From positions 558,001 through 622,000 of the forward strand of contig JACDTU010000002.1 in the NCBI GenBank assembly GCA_022376465.1: 64,000 nt of DNA, given 5' to 3'. This DNA comes from Cubamyces lactineus (lineage: Eukaryota; Basidiomycota; Agaricomycetes; Polyporales; Polyporaceae). A model generated the notes under the pieces. It was not told where the DNA came from. It did not search any database and saw nothing but the letters and a program-made list of their open reading frames with translations. The position numbers and the translations under genes were made by a program. This document shows positions 12,926 through 25,037 of this stretch, one piece after another; the first letter of the stretch is position 1; every line of letters starts with the position of its first letter.

Positions 12926-15900
12926 GTGCTCGCCGTACCCGCCCCCACCGCCGTCACCATTCACTCACGCACTCAGCCCTCTCCAGCGCGGGGCAGCAGC
13001 ACGCCGCACCAGACCCCAGCTCTGGAATCCGACCGCAACGCCCTCCCAGCCCGAGCCTTCACCTCCGCAGAGTCGTCCCCGACGCCCAGGACGCCCGCTC
13101 ACCCACACAGCACAGTCCCACACACCCGCACACGCGCTGAGCTCGAGGAGGCCGACAGCGACGCGCCGTCTGCCGAGTACGCTCCGCTCTCCGTCTCCTC
13201 TCCCTCTTTGTCCTTCCTCCATCCCTCTGCGGGCATCTCCTTCTCGTCGCCCTCCGCCCCTGCGCTCTTTGACGCCGACGCAGAGCTCGCTCGTGCACGT
13301 AAGAGACAAAGGGTCGACTTCGACGCCCAGCACCCGTCTTCCTCCCCTCCCTCGTCCTCCCTCGCCTCGATCGACCGTGCGCTGATCTCCTCTGATTCCT
13401 CGCCTGCTCACCCCCGCAATCGCACTGCTATGAGACTCACTGAGAGCGATAGAGATTCCACCTTGTCTGTCTCCCTAGACTCTGCCGCCGAGGCTGGCCC
13501 ATCATTTCCGCCAGGCCCCTTGAACGGACACAACGGTACGGCAACCAAGAGCAATGGTTTCTCGCTCCCCTATACGAACGGGTCCTCTAAGGCTGCTGCT
13601 CACGAAGAGACGGACGGGCATCAATCTGAGAGGCGTGCGTCATCCGTCGCACGAGTCTCGTTGCCCGGGCGCACGCTCTACGACGATTCGTACGTCGATA
13701 GAGAAGAGTTTGTGCGGCTCGTCATTCAGAGCCTGCGGGACGTCGGGTACATGTAAGTCTGATCGTTGATCCCTGCTCTAATGCCCCAGCTCAACCACCG
13801 TGGAGGGAATCGGCGGCGACGCTCGAGGCGGAGTCGGGCTACATCATGGAGACGCCAGAAGTCGCAGAATTCCGGCGATGCATCCTCGATGCATCTTGGG
13901 ACTCTGCAGAGGCCGCGTTGGTCCGTCTAGGCGTCACGGAAGGTGAGGGACAATGGGTGAGTGCGGCGGAAACGCTCCTATCACACGAGGCCGCCTCGCC
14001 TGACCTATGTCGCGCAGGAGGCCAAGTTCCTCATCGCGAAGCAGAAATACCTTGAATATCTTGAAGCGGGCAAGACGACAGCAGCGCTGCACGTGCTGCG
14101 GAATGAGCTCGCACCACTAAATCCTGAACTAGACCATCTCCATGCCCTGTCGAGGTTCGTCGCTACATGGAGGACATAGCGCCGCAGACGCTCATATTTG
14201 ATTATTGCGCCTCTTTGCAGCCTGATGATGTGCTCCGACCCAGTAGATCTACGACATCAAGTAGGTTGGGACGGGGCAAATGGGACATCACGGCGAAGAC
14301 TACTCATGGACCTACAACGTATGTACACTCCTCCCCTGCCCGTTCTCTCCGAGCAGATCTAACCGCCCTACGCCACAGGTTATATCCCTTCATCCGTAAT
14401 GATTCCCCAGCGACGATTCGCCACCCTCCTCGAACAGGCTCGGGCATACCAGCAGAGCCGATGCCTGTACCACAACGTACCACTACGGAACCAGTCGTAC
14501 TCGCTGTACACGGACCACATGTGCGATCGCAACGCGTTCCCGCGGGTGACGACTGCGGTATTGTCCGTGCACGAAGACGAGGTGTGGAACCTCGAATGGA
14601 GCCACAACGGCAAGTACCTCGCGACGGCGAGCAGAGACCGGACGGCGATCATCTGGCGTGTCGAGGTGCGTGCGCCGCTCCGTTTCGATCGATCTGTGCG
14701 GGAGGTGAGTGCGGGCGGGCATGCTGACGCGCGGGGATGGCAGTTCGACAAAGACCCGCGGTACAGGGTATATTCGCCCGAGTTCACGCTGAGGGACCAC
14801 GAGTACCACGTCGGCTGCGTGTCGTGGTCATTAGACGACTCGATACTTCTCACAGCATCAGAATCCCGCATTACGTTATGGAACGCACGAGTACGTTGTC
14901 AGGTTCTGCTGGACGTGAACGCCCTGGTTGCTTATGACATGCCCTGCGACAGACGGGGCTACGAGTGCGATCACTAGACCAACATACGGATGTGGTCACC
15001 GCGCTCGCATGGCTGCCCGACGGCTCGGGGTTCATCTCCGGCGGACTAGATCGCAAGATCATCCTCTGGGTATGTTCATTACCCCAACGCAGCGTCTCAA
15101 GTCACTGACGCACCTCTTATCTTGCAGGACGCAGACGGCAAGATGAGAGACTCTTGGGGCCGCACACCCATTCGGGTAACTGACCTCATGGTGACGCCCG
15201 ACTTTACGCGGCTAGTCGCTGTCGGCATGTACGACACGATGCACGCGCCACCAGAAGCAGCATCTGTCGCTGCTGCAGGTGGTGCAGGAACCGGTGCAGC
15301 TGTGGGGGCTGGAGGAGCAGGAGCAGGGGCGGGTGCACCGAGGGTAGCGGAGACGCGCATCATCATATACGACCTCGCAACGAAGCAGCCAGAACTGTAT
15401 GTGTCTTTCTCAATTCGCGAAGGCGGGGGAGGAGTAGGGCGTGAGATGGGATGGGACGTTGACTGACCGGCTTGGCGCGCGCAGGTCGATCCGGCTAGAG
15501 GGCGAGCTCACGAGCGTGAAGGTGTCGCAAGACTCGCAGTACGCACTGATCAACCGTGCGTCTGAGAACGGGCCACCTGCGGTACGTACCATCTTTTCCT
15601 CCGTTTCCTTCTGATGTCCCCTCCATCCGCTCCCTGATGGGAAGGGTCGAAGGCGGCGGGGGAAGCAGAGGCAGTCGGGGAGCGGGAAACGTGCTCACGC
15701 CAAGGTTTTCGCAGGAGATCCACCTGTTGGATCTGAGCACGGGGCGCGTCGTGCGCAAGTATTCAGGCCACAGCCAGTCGAAGCACGTCATCCGGAGTTG
15801 CTTTGGAGGCGTCGACGAGAACTTCGTGCTGAGCGGAAGTGAAGGTACGTTCACTAAACCTACCTTACCGTGCGCCGTATGATAGCTGACTCCCTTCTAC

Positions 15901-16348
15901 GCACCTGTGTCCAGATGGGAAGGTGTACATCTGGCACCGCGACTCGGGCGTGCTCCTCGAAGAGCTCTCCGGGCATGGCGAAGGCAGTGTGAACTCGGTG
16001 GCGTGGAACCCGGTGAACGAGCGCATGTTCGCGTCGTGCTCGGACGACAAGACCGTGCGGATATGGGAGGCGCCGCCCGTAGACGCGCTCGCTGCATCCG
16101 CGTCGGGGTCAGGGGTCGACGTGCGCGATGGCAGCGAGGAGCAGCACGAGATGGAGAATGGGAAGGGGAAAGGGAAGGGTAGGTGGGACGCGCCGGGTCC
16201 TTCGGGATCGACATCCGCGTCGGGCTCAGGATCGGGGTCGATGTCGGTCGCGGCGTTGGCGTCAGGAGCAGGTTCGAGCGCAGCGGGAGGATCAAGCTCG
16301 GATGCGGAGAGCGGGTATGGCCTCGGGTCGACGATGGCGTTGTTCTGA
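12926..16348 (+). CDS. WDR26/Gid7-like LisH-CTLH-WD40 protein
   Basis: This is the homologue of human WDR26 and yeast Gid7, a subunit of the GID/CTLH ubiquitin ligase that removes gluconeogenic enzymes and other targets. Eleven exons fit in phase: to 13752, 13806-13956, 14018-14154, 14221-14318, 14379-14665, 14744-14890, 14953-15069, 15128-15396, 15485-15581, 15715-15844 and 15915-16348. A LisH motif spans the first intron (about 13690-13850), CTLH follows to about 14.3 kb, and WD repeats run from about 14.5 to 16.1 kb. The N-terminus is serine-rich with a basic KRQR stretch near 13300. An Ala/Gly-rich insert at 15258-15345 interrupts the propeller, and the C-terminus is a Ser/Gly-rich tail. 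The open frame begins at 12926 without an ATG. The first in-frame ATG is 13430, so either the protein starts there or an upstream exon was missed. Confidence 0.88.
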
Positions 16349-19300
16349 GCACGCTCGTGCGCGCGGCTTGGCCGCGTCGAGCGCGAGGACCTTGCATGAC
16401 ATGGGACTAGCACGGTGATTTCTGCCTCGCGTCGCGTCGCGTCTTCTCTCCTCTCTCTCCTTTCATCTCAACTTCAGTCGCAATCTCCCATCGCAGCCTA
16501 CAAGACACTTGCTCGCATTTAATATCCCTCCTCAGTTCATGTGCACCACCCCGCTCTACCGCAGGCCGCGCGCCCCGCCCCTCTCACGCATTCACGAATG
16601 TCCATCCATCATCCACCCACCCACCTTCGCACCCCCGCCAATCGCATCCCGACCTCCCGTCGTCCCGTTCTCACTCCCACCCCGCCATTGCATTGCATCG
16701 CACACGCACGTACGCAGCTTTCGCATGTCCGTCCGGTCTGGCACTCACCATCGCATGCTCGCTCACGCTCTATCTGCCCGATATCCCCTTGTCGCCCCTT
16801 GCCCCTTACCCCTTGTCCCTCGTCTCTCGTCATCTCGCCACTCGTTCCATTCAATCCATCTCATCACAGTCCACTTCAGTTCGTTCGCACCTGCTCCACC
16901 GTCGTTGTCATCGTCGTCGCCGTCACTCATAGTACCGCATTTCCGCTAGATTTGGTCTGGCTAGCTGCCCGCGCCCCACCCCGCGCGCACGCTCGTCTTG
17001 CTCTTGTGTATACGATATACGCGCAACGGAATTTTCTTCGCGCGGGATCCCAATCCCCAATCGGCTTGTATAATAACTACCTACGCTTGTGTATGTATGG
17101 AGCCCAGCTGTAAATATGATCTTGGCAACGCCGCGCATTGCATGGACTCTTGTCGTCAGGGGGAAAGGGGGAAAGGGGGAGAGACCGGGCGTAGGGCGGG
17201 ATATAGTACGCAATCGCCGTCAGGGGTGTGTGGTTATTGGACGCGTCGCGTCGCGTGGCGCAGTCATTTAGTCACGAGACCGTGTTAGGGAAGTAAGAGG
17301 GCGCCTAATAACCTATGAACGTTGCTCTCCCTCCAAATTGCTGTTGCACTCTCAACCGCCGTCGTCGTCGATATTTACCAGATGAAAGGGACATCGGCAC
17401 TCAGGAGATACTGCAAGGCAACATCTCTGATGATGTAGCCATCGTGCAGGGTCAGCGAACGACTGACATTACCCCAGTAGTACACCGTAGCCCTGGACTC
17501 GGCCCTTTAATTGAGGCCCGCGGAGAAACTGCGTAGATTGGCTGCGTCATTTCTCTCTATATTGTTGTCTTCATTGACATATTCAATGAAATAGATTCAT
17601 AACGGGAAGCCTAGCCTGGGAGCATCGTGGCAGATCACCGACGAAGCTATGTGGTTTAGAGCTCAGACCACGCAGATAGAAGAGGTTGCTGACATATTGA
17701 GGCCACTTATTAGGCTCATCGTATATCCACACGCGCTCGATGGGCGAGGTTACCTGGCAGGCGGTCTTTCCAGGTAACTCGGCCGAGGCAACGAGCCACA
17801 CTGTGAGGCACTCGCGGTGAGTCGTCGTCCATCCTCGTTCTCATGGCTTGGTCACCCTCTTGCCTTGTCGTACCATACCGTCCATCCTGGAAGTAGCCAA
17901 TCCGACATGCCTCTTCCCCGCGCACGAGTGGGTCGCACAGTCGTGCGATCGCTCTACCTCGAGGCGAGGCAGTCTTGAGGGAAGGGCAGCTCCTCACATC
18001 GGGCTGGCCTGTTCCAGATACCGAGCGGGCTGCTCAGCTGGCCAAGTCGACCGAACGGTGGCTTTCTTCCGGGACGATAGAGACCCCCCGCGGATGTGTC
18101 TGCGGCATCTAAAGGGGTCTGTATCGTCTCGGCTGCCCCTTGCATCGCCCCACGGATGCCCTTGTTGGTGAACGCGTTCTCAAATGCCTACTGGAGCCGT
18201 GCAGCGCGGGCGTCGAGAGCCTCTCACGCTTACTCATCGCATGTCGCGGTAGGGCGAGGTGAGAGCGCGTCGTTGATCTGTGCACCCATATCGTGGTGGA
18301 GGAGAGCTGCGCATCCTCCTTTTCTTCTCATTTGCTCGGCTCCCGGCCATGCTAGTCATGGAAGGCACGCTGCTAAGGTTCCAGCGACGCCTTCTCATTA
18401 GCCGCGAGGCGTTCGTCAAAATCATCGTCCCGCTACACCTTTGTGGCGCAGCTCAATAATAGGCCGTGTGAGGCACGAGGGTACGCGTGGTGCTCGCGGG
18501 AAGTGGTTCGTTGAGGGCCACGTACTAGTGCACTCGAGCCCCGCGCCCTGGCTTGGCACCCGATCACGACCAAGTAACTTTCCAGCCTCTATAATTGCCT
18601 CATAGATGAGGCCGTTATGAACAAGCATCGCTCGAACTCGTCCGGGGACACGGACTCGGCCTGCTCTCCCCCTGACAGGCATGCGTTGCACAGGGGCGGG
18701 AACGGACGGTGGATCTGGAGGGCACCGCTGACACCGCCGCGGCCGTCATCGACACCCGTCCCTGCCCACGCCTCGTCGCACTGCGGCCTTCCTCGTGCGC
18801 CCGCAGTGGCCCCCGCCGGCGATGGTGCCCAGTCCCACGCATGCGTGCTGAGTATCTGGTCCAGCGCTGTGGCACTCTCAGAGCCGTGGCGGGCGTGCTG
18901 CCTGAACGTGAGAAGGGCCCTGCTGCGCGCTGGGAGAGGCACCTTCCCTGGGACGCCCTGGTCTGCCGCTCCTTGCCCGGCGTGCAGGGGCGGACGGGAG
19001 CCTGACAGCACCCTAATCCGCTGGGGAACGTCCATCGATGCGCGCGCGCGTTCGTCGCCGCCCACCCTCGTCTGTCTTCGCCGACGTCGGTGGGGCCTCT
19101 TCCTCGCGTATTATCCGATATTCGGATGCGCACGGCGGGGACTTGGAAAAAGGAATGGTGGCGTACCGTAAGGGCCCGTCAAGGGGTGCTATGCTCGGGC
19201 CGCAGGGTGTTTCTCGTAAGGGGCCTACACGCCGTTAGGCTGCGTAGAAGGCCCAGTGCGTCGGGGCGGTTGACATGCACCCTGTTCGGAACGTTCGCCC

Positions 19301-19772
19301 ACCTCGATTTCTCGCCGGGCTTCCGCGAACGCGAATGGCAAGTACGCTCGTGGAGGGCGCTGTCTCACAGTTCGATCGGCCTTCCTTTCTCTCACCATCC
19401 AACGTGCATGCTGACCAACAGGCATGTAGTGCTGTCAGGTATGTATGTACCCACAAAGACTTCACTATGGACAACATGCACACCAGTTCGTGCGGCTCGA
19501 TGCAGGCCTGATGACACTCTCATTCTCGCATTCTATCGCTCTAGGTCCAGGTAAGTTGTAAGATTGATTCTAGAATATCGTGATATCACAGGGGGTATTA
19601 TGGATGTATGGATGCTAAAAGTACATCGCCACCGGGAAGTTCCTTGGGAAAGATACAATGTGACAGGGCAAGTTCGCATACGGAGCGACGGGCTTGCCTT
19701 GTCCGGATACAGCAGTGTACAAGTACGTCAGGTACGGCGTTACGGAAACGAATAAGGAATGCGGGATATCAT
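16349..19772. other. 3' flank of the WDR26-like gene, then a region without a clear gene
   Basis: From 16.4 to 16.95 kb the plus strand is pyrimidine-rich, as expected for the downstream flank of the WD40 gene. From 17.5 to 19.1 kb the minus strand holds short frames, for example one ending at 17583 with a protein-like composition. They shift phase and meet stops, and I could not assemble them into a gene. A decayed gene is possible. Nothing mobile was recognised. Confidence 0.4.
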
Positions 19773-21054
19773 CTATGACTTGGACGGCAGCCCACGGGGG
19801 AGCTGCGAGTATGCGTGGTGCTTCGGCATGAAGAGCGTCGATGCTGGGTTCTTCTTGGGCGGTGGCCGGACCAGAGGAGGTGGAGGCCGTCCATCGGGCG
19901 GGGATGAAGGCATTTGTGGGGGGTTGCCCTCCTTGGCAGAAGGAGGCGGTGGGGAAAGAGCCGAACTCGCTCTCCCCGCGTTCGGGTTTACAGCTGTACT
20001 CAGCGCCTGTTTCGCGGGCGGAGGCTTACGTGGAACTGCGACAGCTCTCACAGTCACTCGGGAGCCTGAGGCGATCGAGGATGACATTGACGTTGGCGGT
20101 AGTGGTGGTGGTGGAGGCCTCGCGCTTGTGGACGCGCCCGCGTAATTGCGCACGATCGGTCGCCTCTGGGTACTCGGGCGGGTCATGCGTGTGCTGAAGA
20201 CGCCTTTCTGTAGCTTCGCCGTCTCGCTCCGCGTCTTCTGAAAGAGGGTCTTGGGTGATGGAGACACGCCCCCTGCGCAGATCACGATCAGGTCCACATA
20301 ATGCAATTAAGGCGGACAGGATTGACGTACAACGAGCGCGTTTGGCTGGAGGGAGCTTGTCTGTGATCTTGATAGACGTCTCTTTCCTTCGCTCTTCATC
20401 TAGTTGGCGCTTTTCCCGGAGCTTTGCGGCAGCCCGCTCGAGGCGTTGTTCGTCTTCTTCCTTGCACCTCTGCAGCGCGGCAAATCACGAGATGTCAACC
20501 CGACGCATTATGGTCATGCACATTACGCACAGCGAATTCATCCTTCCATGACTCGGAGCCTGACTCTTCGGGTTCACGCGCGAACCGAGGATATGTCTTC
20601 AGACACATGTTCCTCCAGATGTCTGGCAATGTATCGGCATTTAAGTCAACACGAGCTCAGTTCGGAAGAACTCCGCACCGGTAGTATAAGCCGCAATATA
20701 CTGCGCGCACACGGTGTATCAGCGGTGGCCATTTAATCGGAGAGAACGGAAAGACGCACGGGATCCTCCTCCTCGAAGCGCCATAGAGTCTCCGCAGAGC
20801 AGCTGTTCAGGATTGGACGGAGGAGCTCTTCCGGCAAGCCCTCTCCCAGTCGTTCAAAGCCTGAGATGATCAGGTGTGAGGAAAGCGGATCTGAGTGCAA
20901 GCTGTGTGTACATACTGTTGGCGTGTGTAGAGGCGACTACCGGGCAACTCGGTCAGGTGCCACTCGAGCTGTTCCTGGAGAGACGCTTACCGCGTTGACA
21001 GTACTGCACGAGACTGGGAAGCCTGCGGCCGCCAGGCTCAGGATCTGAGGACAT
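19773..21054 (-). CDS. Elongin A (RNA polymerase II transcription factor SIII subunit A)
   Basis: Exons read on the minus strand: 21054-20991, 20860-20760, about 20644-20531, 20469-20331 and 20272-19773. Exon 1 carries SLVQYCQR, the conserved opening of Elongin A. Exon 2 carries the helix ending LRPILNSCSAETLWRFEEE, exon 3 the IWRNMCLKTYP motif, exon 4 a charged helical stretch, and exon 5 the KTLFQKTRSE motif followed by a proline-rich tail. Elongin A stimulates elongation and recruits Elongin B/C to ubiquitylate stalled polymerase. The other junctions close in phase, but the exon 2 to exon 3 junction does not: exon 2 ends in phase 0 at a GTGCGT donor, and no AG precedes exon 3 in that phase. 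This may be a one-base lesion, a non-consensus site or a missed exon. The family call is firm; intactness is not. Confidence 0.75.
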
Positions 21055-22600
21055 GAGTGTCTAGAGGAACGAGCGAGCAGTTTAGAAGGGACAAGGCGTG
21101 TGTGAGGAAGTGAGGAGGGGCTGCCTGGATGCCAGTGGCACAGAAAACGCTACAAGTTGTGGTGAGACGGAGAGATGGATTGTGGATGCGGCTGTCGCGG
21201 AATATCCGGCCCTCTGCACAAGCGCCCCTGCCACGCGAGCGAGGTTCCCAGGGGTGCTTCTCGCGCACACCTCCTTTTGGCTATCTGCGGCTTTGATTGA
21301 AGTTTGATCCTCTCCGCGCGACATACAACATATCCTCAACCATCGCTATCAACGCCCTCTTACGTTCTCTACCAGTCGCGGGACTCATCAAGGGACACCC
21401 GCAGAATTTACGGCCTGTCATAGGCATCCTCCGGCGCTGTCTCGGTGTCCAGATGCCCGCTTACACGCCAGCCGCGCGCCCTGCCCTTCCTGTCCCGATG
21501 CCAGCAGGTGTGTGAATCGGCTCGTTTCCTTTTCTCGCGGCCGGCCTGCACCCTCGGACACGGTGCCAGAAGCGTAGAAGCCACGCCGGCCTGACGGCCC
21601 ACCGGCCTTCCCGTCACAGTTGCAGCTGTCAACTGATACGGGAAATCCGATGCGAGCTTGTTTCCCCGTCCAACGCCTTTGCGGTTGGCCACGTCCCGCC
21701 GACTCTTCCTGAAGTCACTGCGCAGCATGCGGTCGCCCCCTATTATGCCCGAGCCATTCTATACCACCCGTATCCCTCGAAACGTGGGCCGCACGGCCAC
21801 TTACATGGGAAGAAGAACCGCCCTATGCCCGGCTGTGGCGTGGAAGTCGGTTGCCATATATTACGAATGCGAGGTGACAGACTCGTACAGCATCTACCAC
21901 GCTAGTTCCAAAGAACCTTTTCGTCATGGTCGGCATCAGACTCTCAGATACTCCGCCTCGAGCAGAGTCCGTCCGAGATACCATGTGAAGGCAAGAAACT
22001 TACCTTGCGACGTCTTGCCCTTTCTTGGATGCGACCCACTGTGTCGGCAAGCCTCTGAGAACTTCCACCTACGGCAAGCCAAGCTGGCCGGAACGGGGAG
22101 AGGTGATGTCTGTTCAGTCCTCGAATGATCCTGAAACGTGCCCGAGAAAGCATGCGCTGGGAGAGCGACCGTGGAAGCGGACCCATTGACTCGCCGGTCC
22201 GCTCTCATACACGTCTCCCACCTTATGGGTCCCAGTCGATCTCGCGAGGAACTGCGCTTCCCTTGCGCTCGAAACAGAGTTGTTCCTGAATCGTACCGCT
22301 ATTTCTTCTCAGACTATCGTTGTGGCAATTTTTGGTGGCTGCTCCAGCACGTCTCGTTCGAGACTCAGCCATTACGCGATCAATCCCTCCCCCTGCCATT
22401 CCCAGCGCCAGCGCGCGGGAAAGGCTCGTGGACATAATTGACTCCCATCGACCCGTTTTCTCAAGACTCCGCAATCCCCTTCCGTCCCGCATCGAGATTT
22501 CCGGCGGGCACGCCTACGTACACATCCCACAGATTCGGAATGGTCTCTAACACGGGAAACCTTAGACGCATTCCCGTGGGTGCCTTCCCTGTGCGGGAAA
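21055..22600. other. Region between Elongin A and the WOPR gene
   Basis: The two genes diverge, so this 1.5 kb holds both promoters. Short frames on both strands overlap with no family resemblance. Nothing else was recognised. Confidence 0.5.
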
Positions 22601-22607
22601 TATAAAT
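22601..22607 (+). promoter_or_regulatory. TATA box of the WOPR gene
   Basis: TATAAAT lies 107 nt before the ATG at 22708, a spacing like that of the ECL1-like gene. Confidence 0.5.
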
Positions 22608-22707
22608 CTCCTGCTTGGTAGTGTACGATGCTGTACGCCGGCTGCCCATTCCACCCAGCCCCTCTCCTCGGTTTCCATATACTGGCAACTCGCCGTAGGC
22701 ACTCGCC

Positions 22708-23676
22708 ATGTTCTACGCCCCTGCCCAGGACGTCCAGCGCCCCACACATCCTCGGCTACACGTCCGTGATGCCCGTGACGCACATATAGTCTTCGAGGCC
22801 GTTCGGCAAGGACTATTAAAACCAGTTCTTCGACGGTTAAATGAGCTCGAGAGATCGAGTTATATCCAATCGGGATCGCTCTTCGTGTGGGAGGAGAGTG
22901 ACGACGAGATGGGGCTCAAACGGTGGACGGACGGCCGTGTCTGGAGTCAGTCTCGAATGCGCGAGGTCAGTCATCTTCGAAGCACGTCAATCATGCTCAA
23001 TACTGACTCCGCTATGACCTTGATCAGCCCTACTTGTTTTACGACGAGAAGCTGGCCACGGACGAGCCGCCCTCCGAGCCAAAAACGAAGTAGGCGCTCT
23101 CACAGCTCGGCCGCAGTGCCTGTCATCTGATTTTAGCTCGCGTGCAGGTGCACCTACCGCTTCGTCGAAGGTCCTTCGAGGACGTGGACATCATCTGCCC
23201 AGTCGCACTATGAGCGCAGCGATCACCACCCCCTGGGTCTCGTGAAGCAGGCCTACTCCGCCTGGGTGTTCATGTCCGCCAACGCGAAGCCGCGCAAATG
23301 GCATTTAACCGCATACTTCACCTACGCCGACCTTCCGAGCATACCTACCGTCGACCAGGACCCTCTTTTGCGGACCATCTCGGTCCCGCCAGGAGTGTAT
23401 AAGAGCGGCAAGGCCCGTTCACGAAACTCCGACGCCTCTACGCCCGGTCTACCTTCGCCACCCTCCACACCGTCACCTTCGAGCTCGGCGTCCAGACCAT
23501 CCTCTCCCATGCAGTCGTCACCTAGGGGCAAAAAGGACGGCGTTGTGCTGCCCTCTCTGCAATCCGCGATTGCGCATACTCCCATGAACTTTGCGACTTC
23601 ACATCACCGCGCCTCGGCACGCATAGCGGAGGACCAGAGAATGATCCAGATGCTCAACTCCCGACCAATCCTGTGA
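22708..23676 (+). CDS. Gti1/Pac2 family (WOPR domain) transcription factor
   Basis: Exons are 22708-22965, 23028-23089 and 23148-23676, giving 282 aa. Residues from about 13 onward carry the WOPR signature: a conserved helix (ARDAHIVFEAVR), then LFVWEESDDE, RWTDGR and WSQSRMR, then PYLFYDEK after the first intron. The second half (LGLVKQAYSAWVF and KWHLTAYFTY) is the other lobe of this bipartite DNA-binding domain. The tail is Ser/Pro-rich. WOPR proteins (Wor1, Ryp1, Gti1, Pac2) bind DNA in the nucleus and switch morphological or developmental programmes in fungi. Both introns (62 and 58 nt) keep the frame across conserved motifs, so the model is solid. Which process this copy controls cannot be told from sequence. 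Confidence 0.88.
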
Positions 23677-24053
23677 GGAGCATAGGTGGAGGCGGCGTCG
23701 CTTCGTGTTTTTCATTTCTTTCTTACGGCACCATGGTGGTGCTTTGTTCGGTCGAGGGACTGTTTTGGGCATATTGCTTGTTGGCGCCGTTCGGGCATGG
23801 TGTACTTACGATAGGGCTGTTAGATTCACGACGGATTAGATTTTGCGTTGCCGGGAAATAGGCAAGCTCTATACCCAAGAGAGCTGTAGGTGGGAGCTAA
23901 AGCAGCACGGGCTCTTGCGAGGCGATCAAGTCGGAGAATGTGCCAAACAGACTTGACGCCAAGGTCAGAATACAGATACACGTACACGTAACGGAATAAT
24001 ACAATACGATAGCGATGGGGCGGCACAGCAAGGGAAGATAACGCTAGTCGATA
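23677..24053. other. Convergent 3' gap between the WOPR gene and cwf18
   Basis: 377 bp separate two facing stop codons. There is no open frame of note. It holds both 3' untranslated ends. Confidence 0.6.
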
Positions 24054-24710
24054 TCAATCCTCCTCGTCTGAGGAAGCATCGTTTTCGCCCGCGCGCTGTT
24101 CAGCGTTCATGGCGCCGACGATGTCGTCGGACTGACCCTTCTGCGCTGCCAGTCGTTGACCTAGAATAATTCATGAGCATTTATGGCGCAATTTGTAGCA
24201 TGATCAGGGTCGTACGTATGAGGGTATGAATTGCTTCTTGCGTTTTCCTCTCCAGTTTTGAGAGTTTCTTGTCAAGCTCACGCTTCAGGTCCCAATTTGG
24301 CCTTTTGGGTGCGATATTGAACAAGTCCTACACGCCAGAATTGAAGATATGAGAACGCGTGGTCTATAGCAAAACGATAGCATGGCAACATACCAAATCT
24401 TGTGCCCTTCGCTCAGCATCCTCAGCAATGATCTTCTCTGCCAACCCTTCCACCTGGTGTTCAACGGTGTCTTCCATTTGGGCATCTTCATCAGGTGTAT
24501 GCTTCTTCAGCGTACGCGTGGTAGGGTCAAAAGACCGATGCTTGACAACGGGTTCAGCATTTACGCTGCCAGAAACACTAGTTGAGCATATAGGGATAGC
24601 TTGAACGGTGGCATGATATACTCGGCTTCGTCCACGGCCTCTCCAGCCTTCCTCTTTCGCAGGGCAATGAGACGGGCTTTGCGAGCCTCGGATGCTTCGG
24701 CGAGAGACAT
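24054..24710 (-). CDS. cwf18: Pre-mRNA splicing factor Cwf18 (CCDC12 family)
   Basis: Minus-strand exons 24710-24622, 24577-24394, 24327-24216 and 24160-24054 join in phase to encode 163 aa. The N-terminus is an Arg/Lys-rich helix (ARKARLIALRKRK). The middle has the family motif around FRSFDP-like and TPDEDAQ residues, and the C-terminal half has NIAPKRPNWDLKREL followed by a KLSKLERKTQEAI coiled coil, the core of Cwf18/CCDC12. The tail is acidic. Cwf18 belongs to the Prp19-associated set of the activated spliceosome in the nucleus. The small size matches the family. It diverges from GUF1 across 327 bp, and its first intron is only 44 nt. Confidence 0.87.
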
Positions 24711-25037
24711 AGGAGAGAGTCGAGTGGGCCGTTGGGAACGATACGAGTGTTGGTGGCGGTCGCGTCCACAACCCGCGCGCGCTGGTAGACGCGCAATAAG
24801 CGGAGAGCGCTGCTGACTAAGCAGCGCCGTTGGTCCACATTTCCGAGTTTAGCGGACCGACGGACTTGCCCAAACAACTCCAGCAGTCTCGGCCTTCACC
24901 TTGAATCAGCTCCTACGCGTACTTTGCTTGCGCTTCCGTGTCAGACCGCTCAACTCAGCTGGGGCTCTGCTACATCTTGGCTCTTCTTTAACTCTTCTAT
25001 CTGGCTGGTGGTGGCTTGCCGAGACACGCCGCAACTC
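24711..25037. promoter_or_regulatory. Shared intergenic promoter region of cwf18 and GUF1
   Basis: 327 bp separate the two divergent start codons, too little for two large independent promoters. No clear TATA box was seen. Co-regulation is inference. Confidence 0.45.

Noticed and set aside
17583..19065. Chain of short minus-strand frames that might be a decayed gene
   Set aside because: Some pieces have protein-like composition, but they do not join through in-phase introns and no family could be named.
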